Source: a virus. Taken from it: a DNA stretch of 64,000 nucleotides. Shown piece by piece: positions 27,230 to 35,330 of the stretch (positions are counted from its first letter, which is position 1; the number at the start of each line of letters is the position of its first letter). Both the position numbers and the translations under genes were made by a program. The notes below the pieces were generated by a model. The model did not search any database and was not told where the DNA came from. It worked only from the letters and a program-made list of their open reading frames with translations. The stretch spans positions 99,978-163,977 of the IMG/VR virus record IMGVR_UViG_3300046096_000189. The stretch is one strand, 5' to 3'.

Positions 27230-27346
27230 GCTGAGTGTTAATATTGGTTATCCGATATGGTCACGATGCTCCTTGAGGTGGACTCGGTGGTCAAACGCCG
27301 TTTATGTCTCCATGATTTGTTAACTCGGGTCGTGGAGACTTTTTTC
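27229..27346 (+). ncRNA. Candidate small RNA of about 115 bases
   Basis: A stretch without a plausible reading frame is bounded by a promoter-like CTATACTATG (27220-27229) and a strong intrinsic terminator (27306-27346). Inside, CGGTG and CGCCG can pair around a 6-base loop (about 27285-27300). No tRNA cloverleaf or known RNA family is recognised. The RNA would be divergent from the 26539 gene and antisense to nothing annotated. Evidence is structural only. Confidence 0.35.
27306..27346 (+). terminator. Intrinsic terminator of the candidate small RNA
   Basis: GTCTCCATGA pairs with TCGTGGAGAC (10 bp, one G-T) around a 14-base loop, followed by six T residues on the plus strand. Confidence 0.75.
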
Positions 27347-27383
27347 CTCGTGAATGGTTGGAAGTTAAAAGTGCAGCATAGTA

Positions 27384-27411
27384 CCTTATCCACCTTAACG
27401 GGTGGATAAGG
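27384..27411. terminator. Hairpin at 3' end of the 27421 frame
   Basis: CCTTATCCACC and GGTGGATAAGG form a perfect 11-bp stem with a 6-base loop just after the stop at 27421. T-rich sequence follows only on the plus strand, so the direction is unclear. Confidence 0.6.
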
Positions 27412-27420
27412 TTTCTATGT

Positions 27421-27876
27421 TTAGCTTTTTAAATCCTTCTCTATGTCTGCCATAGCTGAAGACTTCTTCTTGATTTGATCCAAGGCTATTTGGTTCATCA
27501 TCTCGTGTACATCTCTAGGGACAGCTAAGTACTCTTCAAACGACAACCCAAAATGCTCTCGAATATTACTATCTATATAAACACGCATAGCTAACTGTAA
27601 GCCACTGCCGTCGTTGACGTCTTCGATGTTGTGAAAAGCCACCGAGGCTAATGGGCGTGTCTTGTTGGATTGACCGAAATGATTGTAGATCCCTATTTCT
27701 GTTTCATAGAGATCCCCAAGCACTATTTTTACATCTGTTCTGTCCAGCTTAGGTAGCATGGAGAAGAGTTTGTCCCTGAACTTATCTATGCTAAAGTCAG
27801 CTCCAAACTCTGGATGTGTGATGTTGTTAATACTCAGCGTTCGGTCAATCTCGTTAGACGTTGAGTATAGAGGTCG
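27421..27876 (-). CDS. -1 frameshift extension of the 27834-29348 protein (candidate)
   Basis: The frame is open from 27876 to 27421 (151 codons). Its first ATG (27759) has no ribosome site, and 39 sense codons lie between that ATG and the slip site. These include a protein-like SINNITHPEFGADFSIDKF overlapping and following the stop of the upstream gene. The simplest reading is a -1 shift at T-TTT-TTC (27882-27876), which appends 151 residues to the first 491 of the upstream protein (642 total). A 6-bp stem begins 8 bases after the slip site. Phage tail assembly chaperones are a known class using such shifts. Alternatively it is a separate gene from ATG 27759 (112 residues) or from a CTG overlapping the TGA stop. 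Confidence 0.55.
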   Translation of the reverse strand, partial: RPLYSTSNEIDRTLSINNITHPEFGADFSIDKFRDKLFSMLPKLDRTDVKIVLGDLYETEIGIYNHFGQSNKTRPLASVAFHNIEDVNDGSGLQLAMRVYIDSNIREHFGLSFEEYLAVPRDVHEMMNQIALDQIKKKSSAMADIEKDLKS

Positions 27877-29348
27877 AAAAAAACTGTCATGGTATCCAAC
27901 GGAATGATGTTGGTGTGACGTGGCAGCTTATGTTCGACTTCTTGTTTCTTACCGCAAGCAGGGCAGTCATAAACAGGAATGCCGATTACAGAGATGGTGC
28001 TTTCTCCGATGTATTTGATGATCTCTTTGATGAAGTCTGACAGAATCACATCTTCACTAGAAAGAACATCTAAACATTGAGAGAGAGTCTCAGGATCAGA
28101 AATCACATTACTATCGATCTCCACACACTCCACCCAATGACGGTACTGTCGCATAGCCGATGCTTGACCGTATTTAGTCAGCAAAGACTCACGTTCCGTT
28201 TGGGAAGTCTCTGTGGTGATGGCTTTCTCCATGATCTCTACCATATCAGAGATCCAGACATGACCAGCATCCACATATTCTTTAATAGAGGGCGTTCTCA
28301 AAGTAAAGAAGATCTTGCTGCCGTTAACTGTATCGATAGATACTTTTTTGTTATTGGCTACGGCAAGTTCTTCTTTATAACGAGTTACTGATGCAAGATC
28401 TTTGCTTCTGGCTTGTCTTGAAGCCATGTGTGATTTTTGCCAATCAGTGAGCGGAGCAGTGTTGACCCACTGAAGCTTAGACAAATTAAGAGTTTCTTCA
28501 AGAACATGGTGACACTTCTCAGGATCAGCAACACAAGCTCGTTGATATTTAAACCCACGAGGATAGACAGAACACATCAAACCCCAGATCAATGTAGGGA
28601 TGTCTTGTGAGACTATGATGTTCTTCAGAAGTTCTGTATTAAGATCTTCTGATTTCAGAGTCGTGTCATAAACATGACTCAGCACAAAGTCAGTAAGACG
28701 ATCTGTGGTGTAGGAGCTGGTGTTGGAAAATGCCAAACTGTGAGTGAAACGACCAAAACGGATCTTGTCACTCAGCATCAGTCGATTCAACTCCAGCAGT
28801 TCAGCTTCACTTGGTGGTTTGATTGTTACCCAAATGCCTGTGTGCCACAGAGGCACCTGAATCAAAGTACCCAGACCCAACTGAGTAATCATTCGAATGA
28901 TAGCTCGTTCACCTTTGATCTGTTGATTCTCAAGAGGTTTGAACCGAGGAGCCGCCGCATTCAGGTTGATGCCTTTATACTCTACCTTTTGTGTGAAGTT
29001 AGATCCAGGTTTAGTAACTGTATCACCAAAGACATCTGAATACATGGTCCTGGTCAGACCTTCCGTCAAAGCGGTTGCCCACTTTCGAGACTCAGGGTTG
29101 TCCAGCATGTTGACGTTAGGAATATTAGAAACAATATCCCGAGTGCGTTTGGCTGTATCAGAAGGTAGAGCGATATTATCTACAGCTCCTTGAATGTTAC
29201 TGGAATATTCTACTTCCAAAAGACAGTTACCATCTCCATGAATAACAGTCTCTGCCACAGGAGCTGTCTCATGTTCTGGTTCATCTACAACAGGAACACC
29301 TTGTGGATGAACCTCAGTTGTTTCAACTTTGACTTCTTCACTGTTCAT
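27834..29348 (-). CDS. Zinc-ribbon protein, possible tail/baseplate assembly factor
   Basis: Start placed at ATG 29346-29348 (MNSEEVKVETTEV), with AAGGA 7 bases upstream; the ATG overlaps the end of the 29338 gene. 504 residues in the normal frame. The N-terminus is acidic and Pro/Val/Glu-rich; the body has GTLIQVPLWHTGIWVTIKPP and a helical central region. Near the C-terminus lies YDCPACGKKQEVEHKLPRHT, a half zinc-ribbon followed by TMTVFFDLYTQ. T4 gp26-like baseplate-hub assembly proteins also end in a C-P-x-C-G-type element, so a related role is possible but unproven. A slippery T-TTT-TTC sits 13 codons before the stop (see 27421-27876). Confidence 0.5.
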   Translation of the reverse strand: MNSEEVKVETTEVHPQGVPVVDEPEHETAPVAETVIHGDGNCLLEVEYSSNIQGAVDNIALPSDTAKRTRDIVSNIPNVNMLDNPESRKWATALTEGLTRTMYSDVFGDTVTKPGSNFTQKVEYKGINLNAAAPRFKPLENQQIKGERAIIRMITQLGLGTLIQVPLWHTGIWVTIKPPSEAELLELNRLMLSDKIRFGRFTHSLAFSNTSSYTTDRLTDFVLSHVYDTTLKSEDLNTELLKNIIVSQDIPTLIWGLMCSVYPRGFKYQRACVADPEKCHHVLEETLNLSKLQWVNTAPLTDWQKSHMASRQARSKDLASVTRYKEELAVANNKKVSIDTVNGSKIFFTLRTPSIKEYVDAGHVWISDMVEIMEKAITTETSQTERESLLTKYGQASAMRQYRHWVECVEIDSNVISDPETLSQCLDVLSSEDVILSDFIKEIIKYIGESTISVIGIPVYDCPACGKKQEVEHKLPRHTNIIPLDTMTVFFDLYTQRLTRLTER

Positions 29349-29919
29349 TTGCGGTTCCTTCAGCAACAGGGGTTTTAACTTCAGCATCAGAAATTACAGT
29401 TGGATCTACCAAATCTTTCTGTTTCTGAGCTTCAATTGTTTCTTGATCGCGCTTTTTCAATTCATCCTGCATGGCGATCAGATGATCAGTCACCGTCAAC
29501 ATAGGTGAAACCAACAAAGATTGAATGCGCAAAGCCGATGTTTTGTAGTCCTCGCCGATAGTAAGGTAAGCAGAGATATCTGCATCTTCTACTTTACCTG
29601 TCTTATCAACATGTCCTTTATGGATGGTAACCAGTTCTTGAGTGAGGGTTTCAATATCAGAAGACAAACCTTTGATAGTCACAGACAACTCATTGTTAAC
29701 TGGAACAGCATGCATTTTGAACAAAGTGATGGCGCGTTCGACAGAGATAGCCTGATCTACCAGACCACCGGCTACTGTCTTGTAAAGTTCTTCGAGTTCT
29801 TCCCAAGTCATCGAGAAGGGTTTTTCTTCAGCAGTGATACCTGCACGATCCATCAGCTGGTTCAGCAGAGGAAAAGTCACAGGTCCTTGGGAATTTTGCT
29901 GGGGGATGTTTTGTGCCAT
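29338..29919 (-). CDS. Hypothetical partner of the zinc-ribbon protein
   Basis: A 193-residue helical protein. The N-terminus is Gln/Asn-rich, the middle (WEELEELYKTVAGGLVDQAI) is helical, and the C-terminus is Lys/Glu-rich. It ends with GAAGGAACCGCAAATGAACAG-type overlap that supplies the ribosome site for the next gene, so the two are translationally coupled. Small helical chaperone-like proteins commonly precede larger tail assembly factors, but no family is recognised. Confidence 0.45.
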   Translation of the reverse strand: MAQNIPQQNSQGPVTFPLLNQLMDRAGITAEEKPFSMTWEELEELYKTVAGGLVDQAISVERAITLFKMHAVPVNNELSVTIKGLSSDIETLTQELVTIHKGHVDKTGKVEDADISAYLTIGEDYKTSALRIQSLLVSPMLTVTDHLIAMQDELKKRDQETIEAQKQKDLVDPTVISDAEVKTPVAEGTANEQ

Positions 29920-29959
29920 GTTGGTTCCTTATATATAGAAAAGTTTTTAAGCCCTGAAG

Positions 29960-29969
29960 CTATACTATG
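29960..29969 (+). promoter_or_regulatory. Candidate late-type promoter (CTATACTATG)
   Basis: An exact repeat of the site at 27220-27229, 46 bases upstream of the 30016 start. It contains TATG, the phiKZ late-promoter core. TATG also occurs 25-30 bases upstream of the plus-strand genes at 24768 and 58220. Confidence 0.35.
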
Positions 29970-30015
29970 ATTCCACAGCTTATTTTTTAGACTAAGTAGA
30001 AAAAAGGTAACCACC

Positions 30016-30876
30016 ATGAACGAATTGGTGTCAGAATTTATAAGTCAACAGTTTGCACCAGAAGCTGTTGAAGATTTTAAAAGAGCTTTTGAACTTTTCA
30101 ATGCGTTTAACAGTCTTGACGATGATGAAAAGTTAATCGATATCCTGACTGATAGCAGCTTGACATCTATAGATCAAAAGGACGCTATATATAAAGCAGT
30201 GAATGATTCGGCTGATAAGATCTTATCGGCACACACCATCCGTACTTACGATGATGTAAGTTTAGCTGTTAAGAATGAGATACTGTCTGCTTTATTTCTT
30301 GTTCAGCATTTAGAAGATTCCAAACCTTTTCAGATAGCTTTAGAATCGCCTGAGAACGATGATGAGATTCTGGCTTTTATCATCAGTGAACTATCTACTC
30401 TAGATAAACTGGATGTTATGTCTGCAATAGCTGACTTTAGACCATCAGTTCTGAAACAGTTAAAAGCTTACCTACTCTCTAAAGAAACAGAAGATAGCAG
30501 CCCTGTGGTGGATAAGTATATTAAGATACTTAAAGAATTTAAAGTATTTTCCAAAAAAGACGACCTTATAGGTTTACAACTGACTGAGAGCGGTATGCTC
30601 TTGGGTCAGAGATTAGAGACGTACGCTGGATACATATCTAATATAGAGGTCAGAGATTTAGATACTTTGAGTTATCACATACTCTCTTTGCTGTACATGA
30701 CACCTGAAGGTATCAACAGCCCTATCCTGGCTTATAGAAGATCAAGCCATGTTCTGTTTGATGATCTGGCTGTGGTCAGTAACGTAGAAAATAAATTGGC
30801 TTCCTTAGTGGCCAATTTCAATGAATACCAGAAAGCCTTAAATGAAAAGATTAGACTATCTGAAACTGGCTCTTAA
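30016..30876 (+). CDS. Hypothetical protein preceding virion RNAP subunit
   Basis: A 286-residue acidic, mostly helical protein with no motif, membrane segment or signal recognised (KRAFELFNAFNSLDDDEKLI; SAIADFRPSVLKQLKAYLLS). The 3' end overlaps the next gene by 35 bases, so translation is probably coupled to the RNAP beta' C-terminal homologue. It may be a structural partner of that subunit, but this is context only. Confidence 0.5.
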   Translation: MNELVSEFISQQFAPEAVEDFKRAFELFNAFNSLDDDEKLIDILTDSSLTSIDQKDAIYKAVNDSADKILSAHTIRTYDDVSLAVKNEILSALFLVQHLEDSKPFQIALESPENDDEILAFIISELSTLDKLDVMSAIADFRPSVLKQLKAYLLSKETEDSSPVVDKYIKILKEFKVFSKKDDLIGLQLTESGMLLGQRLETYAGYISNIEVRDLDTLSYHILSLLYMTPEGINSPILAYRRSSHVLFDDLAVVSNVENKLASLVANFNEYQKALNEKIRLSETGS

Positions 30877-32173
30877 GAATAGAGCTTACGCAACACAGGA
30901 CTGGATCATACGTTGTTTTGCGATCATGCGTCCTAAAACAGAAGCTGAGTTAGCAGGTAATACGTATTACCTCATGCCTGTGCTCCTGCCTTTTGCTTAC
31001 GGGTTCATCAATGAAGAAAATGTCTTTGTTAAGTTTGATGAGGATCTGGATGTCAAACAACCTTTGTTTTCTTTTAGTGAAAGACTCACTATAGATAACA
31101 CATGGGCTGATAATGTCAAACAACCAACAGAGACTTGCATAGGCAATGTGCTGGTTAATGCAATAGGTGTGCTTGAGTGTTTTGGTTCTAAGTTTCCTTT
31201 TCAGACAGGTTCTTTGTCCATGGGGAGTTTTGAATCTCTTATAGTCGACAAGCTAAGAGACACACCAAAAACAGAAACAGAAAGATCTACTGAGTATTAT
31301 TACGTTGATGAATATGTTAAGTTCATCAACGCTATGTCTTATATAAGGGACTTCTCACACTTAGTTTCCATATCAGCTACCAGAAAGAACATACGTAAGC
31401 CAGACGGCATAGAAGCTTTTAAGAAACAATTGCTTGTTAAATATGAAGGTAAGTTAACAGATCCTGTTGAGCTTTCTAAATTTGAAGGTGAGTTGAAAGC
31501 TTTTGACGATGCTTACATGGCAGATGACCCAAGTAACAATAAGTTTGTTAAAGGTAAGATTAAGAACATTGCTAGAAAGAAATTGTTTCTTACGCTAGGT
31601 CAAGGACTGTCCTTTAATGAAGGTGGTGAACAAAATCCTATTGTCGGTTCTTTAACAGAAGGTTGGTCAACAGATCCTAAAGATATAACAGCCATGGTGA
31701 ATGATACACGTATGGCCAGTTATTACCGAGGTTCCGAAACTGTTAAAGGTGGTGTGTCAGCTAAAACCTTACTCAGAGCCGCTAATAATTTCAAAATCTG
31801 GAAAGACAGAAGTGGTTCACCCACAGACTGTGGTTCTAAGCTTGGTTTGAAAAGAATCTATACGTCTGGCAATATCTCTCAACTACCTGGTAAAACTTTA
31901 CTGTTAGGATCTTCTTCTAAGTTAATAGAGAACGATCAAGAGGCAGGTGTCTATCTGGGTAAAACTTTGACTGTCAGATCTCCTATGTATTGCACACTGT
32001 CGGGTGATGTTATATGTGAGGTCTGTGCCGGTAAGAAACTTTCTACTTTACCCACAGGTCTGTCCATCCCTCTGACAGAAATTTCAGCCATCATCATGAC
32101 ATCTTCTATGAAACGTATGCATGGTGTGGTATTGTCAACAGCAAAAATAACTTTAGAAGACCACTTCTCTTAA
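30842..32173 (+). CDS. RNA polymerase beta' C-terminal homologue (virion-type RNAP, phiKZ gp80-like)
   Basis: A 443-residue protein. C330 (GSPTDCGSKLG), then C384, C392 and C395 (RSPMYCTLSGDVICEVCAG) reproduce the second zinc site of bacterial beta' (Cys, then C-x6/7-C-x2-C preceded by V-R-S-P). Upstream, VKGGVSAKTLLRAANNFKI lines up with the region after the bridge helix. Downstream, GLSIPLTEISAIIMTSSMKR stands where bacterial beta' has its trigger-loop GEP-T-Q-L segment, but is very diverged. Phages of the phiKZ group carry a virion RNAP and a separate non-virion RNAP. This protein differs from the non-virion-type beta' C gene at 36922-38934, so it is probably a virion RNAP subunit. No beta or beta' N partner is in the window. 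Confidence 0.75.
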   Translation: MKRLDYLKLALKNRAYATQDWIIRCFAIMRPKTEAELAGNTYYLMPVLLPFAYGFINEENVFVKFDEDLDVKQPLFSFSERLTIDNTWADNVKQPTETCIGNVLVNAIGVLECFGSKFPFQTGSLSMGSFESLIVDKLRDTPKTETERSTEYYYVDEYVKFINAMSYIRDFSHLVSISATRKNIRKPDGIEAFKKQLLVKYEGKLTDPVELSKFEGELKAFDDAYMADDPSNNKFVKGKIKNIARKKLFLTLGQGLSFNEGGEQNPIVGSLTEGWSTDPKDITAMVNDTRMASYYRGSETVKGGVSAKTLLRAANNFKIWKDRSGSPTDCGSKLGLKRIYTSGNISQLPGKTLLLGSSSKLIENDQEAGVYLGKTLTVRSPMYCTLSGDVICEVCAGKKLSTLPTGLSIPLTEISAIIMTSSMKRMHGVVLSTAKITLEDHFS

Positions 32174-32182
32174 GGATAAATC

Positions 32183-33019
32183 ATGAACTTCTTCGAGCAG
32201 CGTGAAAGCACACAGCAATCAAGCAATCAAAACCGTGAAATGCGTTCTGAAAATTCTGAACAATCTGGCGGTCAGTATAATCAGAATTATAATTCTGGTG
32301 AGCGACAACCCTATAACAACTCTGGTAATAATTCCGGTGGTGGTTATCAAGGCGGGCAAGGCGGCTATCAGAAGAAACCTTATACACCAGGTGGTGGCTA
32401 TCAGAAACAAGGCGGTTATCAAGGTGGTCAAGGCGGTGGATTTAAAAATCGACCACCAGCTGAGCAGGAAGATCCTTATTTGTATCTACCTTACGCAGCT
32501 ACAGGTAACAAGGACATGCCTGAAAGTTTCAAACCTATGATTCAACGCATCGGAAGAAACCTTCAGGAAGCCGGACTGATTCTTCGTACTGGTGGTATGG
32601 AAGGTCTTGAGGATGTGATTGAAAAATCAGCTACCAAGCTTGAAGTCCATCTTCCTTTTAAAGACTTTGACGGAAAACAGAGTAAGTTTACTTACACTTC
32701 TGATTTCGTTAAAGGCATTGCTAAGATGTTCCATACATCTTTTGACACACTAAAACCAGTCGTGCAAACGTTTCTTGCTAAGAACGTGCGATTGGTTTTG
32801 GGTAAAGATGGTAAGAGTCCTGCTTTGTTTTTGGTGGTTTGGACTGAAGATGGTGCAGAGACCACAGCAGAAAAAACTTTCAAAACAGGTAACTCAGGCA
32901 ATGCCATCGAGATCGCCAATGCGATTAAGATCCCTGTGTTTAACTTAGCTCGTCCTGATGCTGAACAACGCATCTATGAATTTGTAGCTGCCAAAACAAA
33001 CAAAGAGATTCAACGTTAA
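32183..33019 (+). CDS. Disordered Gly/Tyr/Gln-rich tail fused to SLOG-like domain
   Basis: 278 residues with an AAGGA site upstream. Residues about 1-95 are low complexity (GGYQGGQGGYQKKPYTPGGG and relatives), a composition typical of RNA-binding or phase-separating tails. The following domain has RIGRNLQEAGLILRTGGMEG near 110-135, matching the SLOG/DprA-type pattern (basic helix, then T-G-G-x-E-G-x-x-D). Known SLOG proteins bind nucleotides or single-stranded DNA. Here a role in nucleic-acid handling is inferred. The catalytic residues of LOG phosphoribohydrolases are not clearly present. It is co-transcribed with the RNAP subunit and the 33045 gene. Confidence 0.5.
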   Translation: MNFFEQRESTQQSSNQNREMRSENSEQSGGQYNQNYNSGERQPYNNSGNNSGGGYQGGQGGYQKKPYTPGGGYQKQGGYQGGQGGGFKNRPPAEQEDPYLYLPYAATGNKDMPESFKPMIQRIGRNLQEAGLILRTGGMEGLEDVIEKSATKLEVHLPFKDFDGKQSKFTYTSDFVKGIAKMFHTSFDTLKPVVQTFLAKNVRLVLGKDGKSPALFLVVWTEDGAETTAEKTFKTGNSGNAIEIANAIKIPVFNLARPDAEQRIYEFVAAKTNKEIQR

Positions 33020-33044
33020 TCTGAGAATAAAGGAATAGTGAAGA

Positions 33045-33773
33045 ATGAATGCTAAATATCAACCTAAGAAACCTTACGTCAAACCTGTTCAAGAAAGCGC
33101 AAAACCCATGTCTGAAGAAAACACCCAAGCTCCTGCTGAAGAAGTAATTGAACCAGCTGCAGAGACACAAGAAGCAGTTGCTGAAACTCCTGTGGTGGAA
33201 CAAGTTCCCACACCTGCTCCAGCACCTGCAGTCGTACCAGCGCCTGTGGTTAAACCAGCTGTGGTTAACACAGTGGTCGCACCAGCTGCTAAACCAGCTA
33301 CTGCTGCTGAATCCAGCATGGAAAATGTGTTTCAAAAAATGCGTGAGACCGGCACTGTGTTTGAAAAGATGACTATGGCTAGTCTCGACAGCTATGTGGA
33401 CAAGATGAAACCAGGTTTGCCTATTCCAGCTGACGTGGGTGCTCGGAATCAATACGCTTTGTGGAAACTGTTTGAGTCTGTTATTGAAACAGCCCCAGAA
33501 ACAGAATTCAAAAAATTGTGGTCTGTCATTCTGGCTTTTTTCAATGCGGACAAGACAGGCGTTTTTGGAGAGCGGTATGTTTATCGCTTTGCTGATCAGT
33601 GGGTTTGGTCTATTGACGAACTGAACTCCATGCAGCGTATCATCAATCTGGTTATCAACACCAAGACTCCAGCTACACGTCCTTTGGATATCAAACGTAT
33701 CAGCATCGCTAAGACTGTTGAAGGTTTCAGTGAGAAGGCCAAAGAGCGTCTGAATAACTATTATCAATCTTGA
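33045..33773 (+). CDS. Pro/Ala/Val-rich protein of unknown function
   Basis: 242 residues. About the first 90 are a low-complexity Pro/Ala/Val/Glu linker (VPTPAPAPAVVPAPVVKPAV), and the rest is a folded helical domain (NVFQKMRETGTVFEKMTMAS; LWKLFESVIETAPETEFKKL). It follows the SLOG-like gene by 25 bases. Long Pro/Ala tails recur in the gene before it, so both may be members of a nuclear or virion assembly complex. No family is recognised. Confidence 0.45.
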   Translation: MNAKYQPKKPYVKPVQESAKPMSEENTQAPAEEVIEPAAETQEAVAETPVVEQVPTPAPAPAVVPAPVVKPAVVNTVVAPAAKPATAAESSMENVFQKMRETGTVFEKMTMASLDSYVDKMKPGLPIPADVGARNQYALWKLFESVIETAPETEFKKLWSVILAFFNADKTGVFGERYVYRFADQWVWSIDELNSMQRIINLVINTKTPATRPLDIKRISIAKTVEGFSEKAKERLNNYYQS

Positions 33774-33784
33774 TAAAGAATAAG

Positions 33785-33812
33785 GATACAGAGAGCCTAG
33801 GCTCTCTGTATC
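33785..33812 (+). terminator. Hairpin terminator after 33045-33773 gene
   Basis: GATACAGAGAGCCT and its exact complement, followed by TTTCTTTC, just after the stop. Confidence 0.8.
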
Positions 33813-33866
33813 TTTCTTTCGGCAAATGTTTTGGTACAGGTTATTGACCTATCAAGGAACACCCAA

Positions 33867-35279
33867 ATGAGAAATATCATCAATGCAAAAGCTCCTGGCT
33901 CTCATGAAGGACTTTACACATTAGACATCGGTGGTACAAGTGCTACCACCGTAGCTGTCGCTCTGACTAATTTAAACGGCGTTGAGAAAACTTTGATCAA
34001 CCAAGTAGGTGGTCCAGTAAGTCTTGACGAACACGGTAATATCCCTAAGAACTTTTTACCCAAGGGGCTGAAACAAAAACCTACAGTATCTGGTCCTGCT
34101 ACGCTCCCACCAGCTACACAAGGTGTTTACACCATCACCAACTATGATAGCAAAAGAACTTACGATCTAACTCTACAGGTAATAGGTGCTGGGGCTGTTT
34201 ATAGAAACGACAATCAGGTTATATTCACTACACCTGATGCTTCTATAGTAGGCACCGGTGGTATGTACGGTTTTAAGTTAAATGGATTTAATTTTCCTGT
34301 GATGGTAAATTTGGCTAATCCAATATTGCCTACTCCGTCTATACTCACACCTTCTCAAGGTTTAGTAATAAACAACAATAAGTTTACTGTTTCCTACCTG
34401 ATAGCACCAGGTAACTATGCTGGTACAGCTTTCTCTCCTTTGTTTGTAGACTATCAGTTAGCTACAGACAGTCAATTCAACAACATCTTTGATTACGGAG
34501 TAGATGTGCCTGTAACAGGCAGTAGCTTTGTAGTAGAAGATATGCCGCAGAGTACAGATTGTTATCTGAGAATCAGACAGAGAGATAATAACTTCGGTCA
34601 CAGCGAATGGTCTGCTGTGCGTAAGTTTAACTCTGGTACTTATTCAGAAGCTTTGAGATCCAGGATACCTTTGATACAGTATCCGATCTATAGCGATTTG
34701 GGTATACTACCTACAGATAGATTACAGACAAGTCCTTTTGTAGCTATTAACTTTGATGACAAACACGTCGAAACAGAATGGCATTTGGATGGTCTGTCTT
34801 CTCTTAGCAAAACCTTTCTAACCAGTGGACAGATCTTTAGAATCTTTAACTATTTAGAATCTGGTAGAACGTTAGAGCTTAAGGCTAGACACAGAGGTAG
34901 TTTGTCTGGATGGTCTGAATGGTCACAACCTGTGATCTTCACTATGATCTATCCTTATAAAGCCGAGCCTGTGTTAAAGAGCGTAAGTCAAGCTACATTC
35001 TACGCAGGTGAATACACAGTAGCTAATAACTCTGTGGTAGAGATAGATCCTCTAGATAGTTTATGGCCAAGTGAGATCACACTAGGTGTAGCTTGGGAAG
35101 TACAGAAAGTAGGATCTACTGCTGTAACTGTGGTGAATACTTACGGTCAGTCTATGAACGTGATCATATCTGTACTGTTAGCTGGTCAGTCTAGTGGTGT
35201 GTATTATATCAGACCTCGCATACTGACTAACTATTCTTCTGTTAAAGTAACTGCAGCTTTTAGATTAAGAAAGCTTTAA
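33867..35279 (+). CDS. Tail fibre-like/adaptor protein
   Basis: Start placed at ATG 33867 (MRNIINAKAPGSHEG) because AAGGA lies 8 bases upstream; an earlier ATG at 33831 lacks one. About 470 residues in several Trp/Tyr-rich beta modules with fibronectin-like spacing: SILTPSQGLVINNNKFTVSY, then DCYLRIRQRDNNFGHSEWSA, then LELKARHRGSLSGWSEWSQP. The W-S-E/x-W patterns at the end of each module are typical of Ig/Fn3-like repeats in fibre or neck proteins. It is the last gene of the plus-strand unit and ends at a shared terminator. A host-recognition or fibre-attachment role is inferred from the fold pattern. Confidence 0.5.
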   Translation: MRNIINAKAPGSHEGLYTLDIGGTSATTVAVALTNLNGVEKTLINQVGGPVSLDEHGNIPKNFLPKGLKQKPTVSGPATLPPATQGVYTITNYDSKRTYDLTLQVIGAGAVYRNDNQVIFTTPDASIVGTGGMYGFKLNGFNFPVMVNLANPILPTPSILTPSQGLVINNNKFTVSYLIAPGNYAGTAFSPLFVDYQLATDSQFNNIFDYGVDVPVTGSSFVVEDMPQSTDCYLRIRQRDNNFGHSEWSAVRKFNSGTYSEALRSRIPLIQYPIYSDLGILPTDRLQTSPFVAINFDDKHVETEWHLDGLSSLSKTFLTSGQIFRIFNYLESGRTLELKARHRGSLSGWSEWSQPVIFTMIYPYKAEPVLKSVSQATFYAGEYTVANNSVVEIDPLDSLWPSEITLGVAWEVQKVGSTAVTVVNTYGQSMNVIISVLLAGQSSGVYYIRPRILTNYSSVKVTAAFRLRKL

Positions 35280-35282
35280 ACA

Positions 35283-35326
35283 AAAAAAAAAAATACTCCC
35301 GGCCTTTTGGCCTGGGAGTATTTTTT
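35283..35326. terminator. Bidirectional hairpin terminator
   Basis: AAATACTCCC and GGGAGTATTT around a GGCC loop, with A- and T-runs on both sides, between the fibre-like gene (+) and the helicase gene (-). Confidence 0.9.
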
Positions 35327-35330
35327 GCTG

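Noticed and set aside
27229-27346. tRNA gene
   Set aside because: No acceptor or anticodon arms form and no T-loop GTTCRA consensus is present at the right spacing.
27421-27759. Independent gene starting at ATG 27759
   Set aside because: No ribosome site, and 39 protein-like sense codons lie upstream in frame; the frameshift reading explains it better, though not proven.
32940-33767. 275-residue minus-strand open frame
   Set aside because: Antisense shadow of the Pro/Ala-rich gene; Cys/Phe/Ser/His-rich translation typical of a shadow frame.
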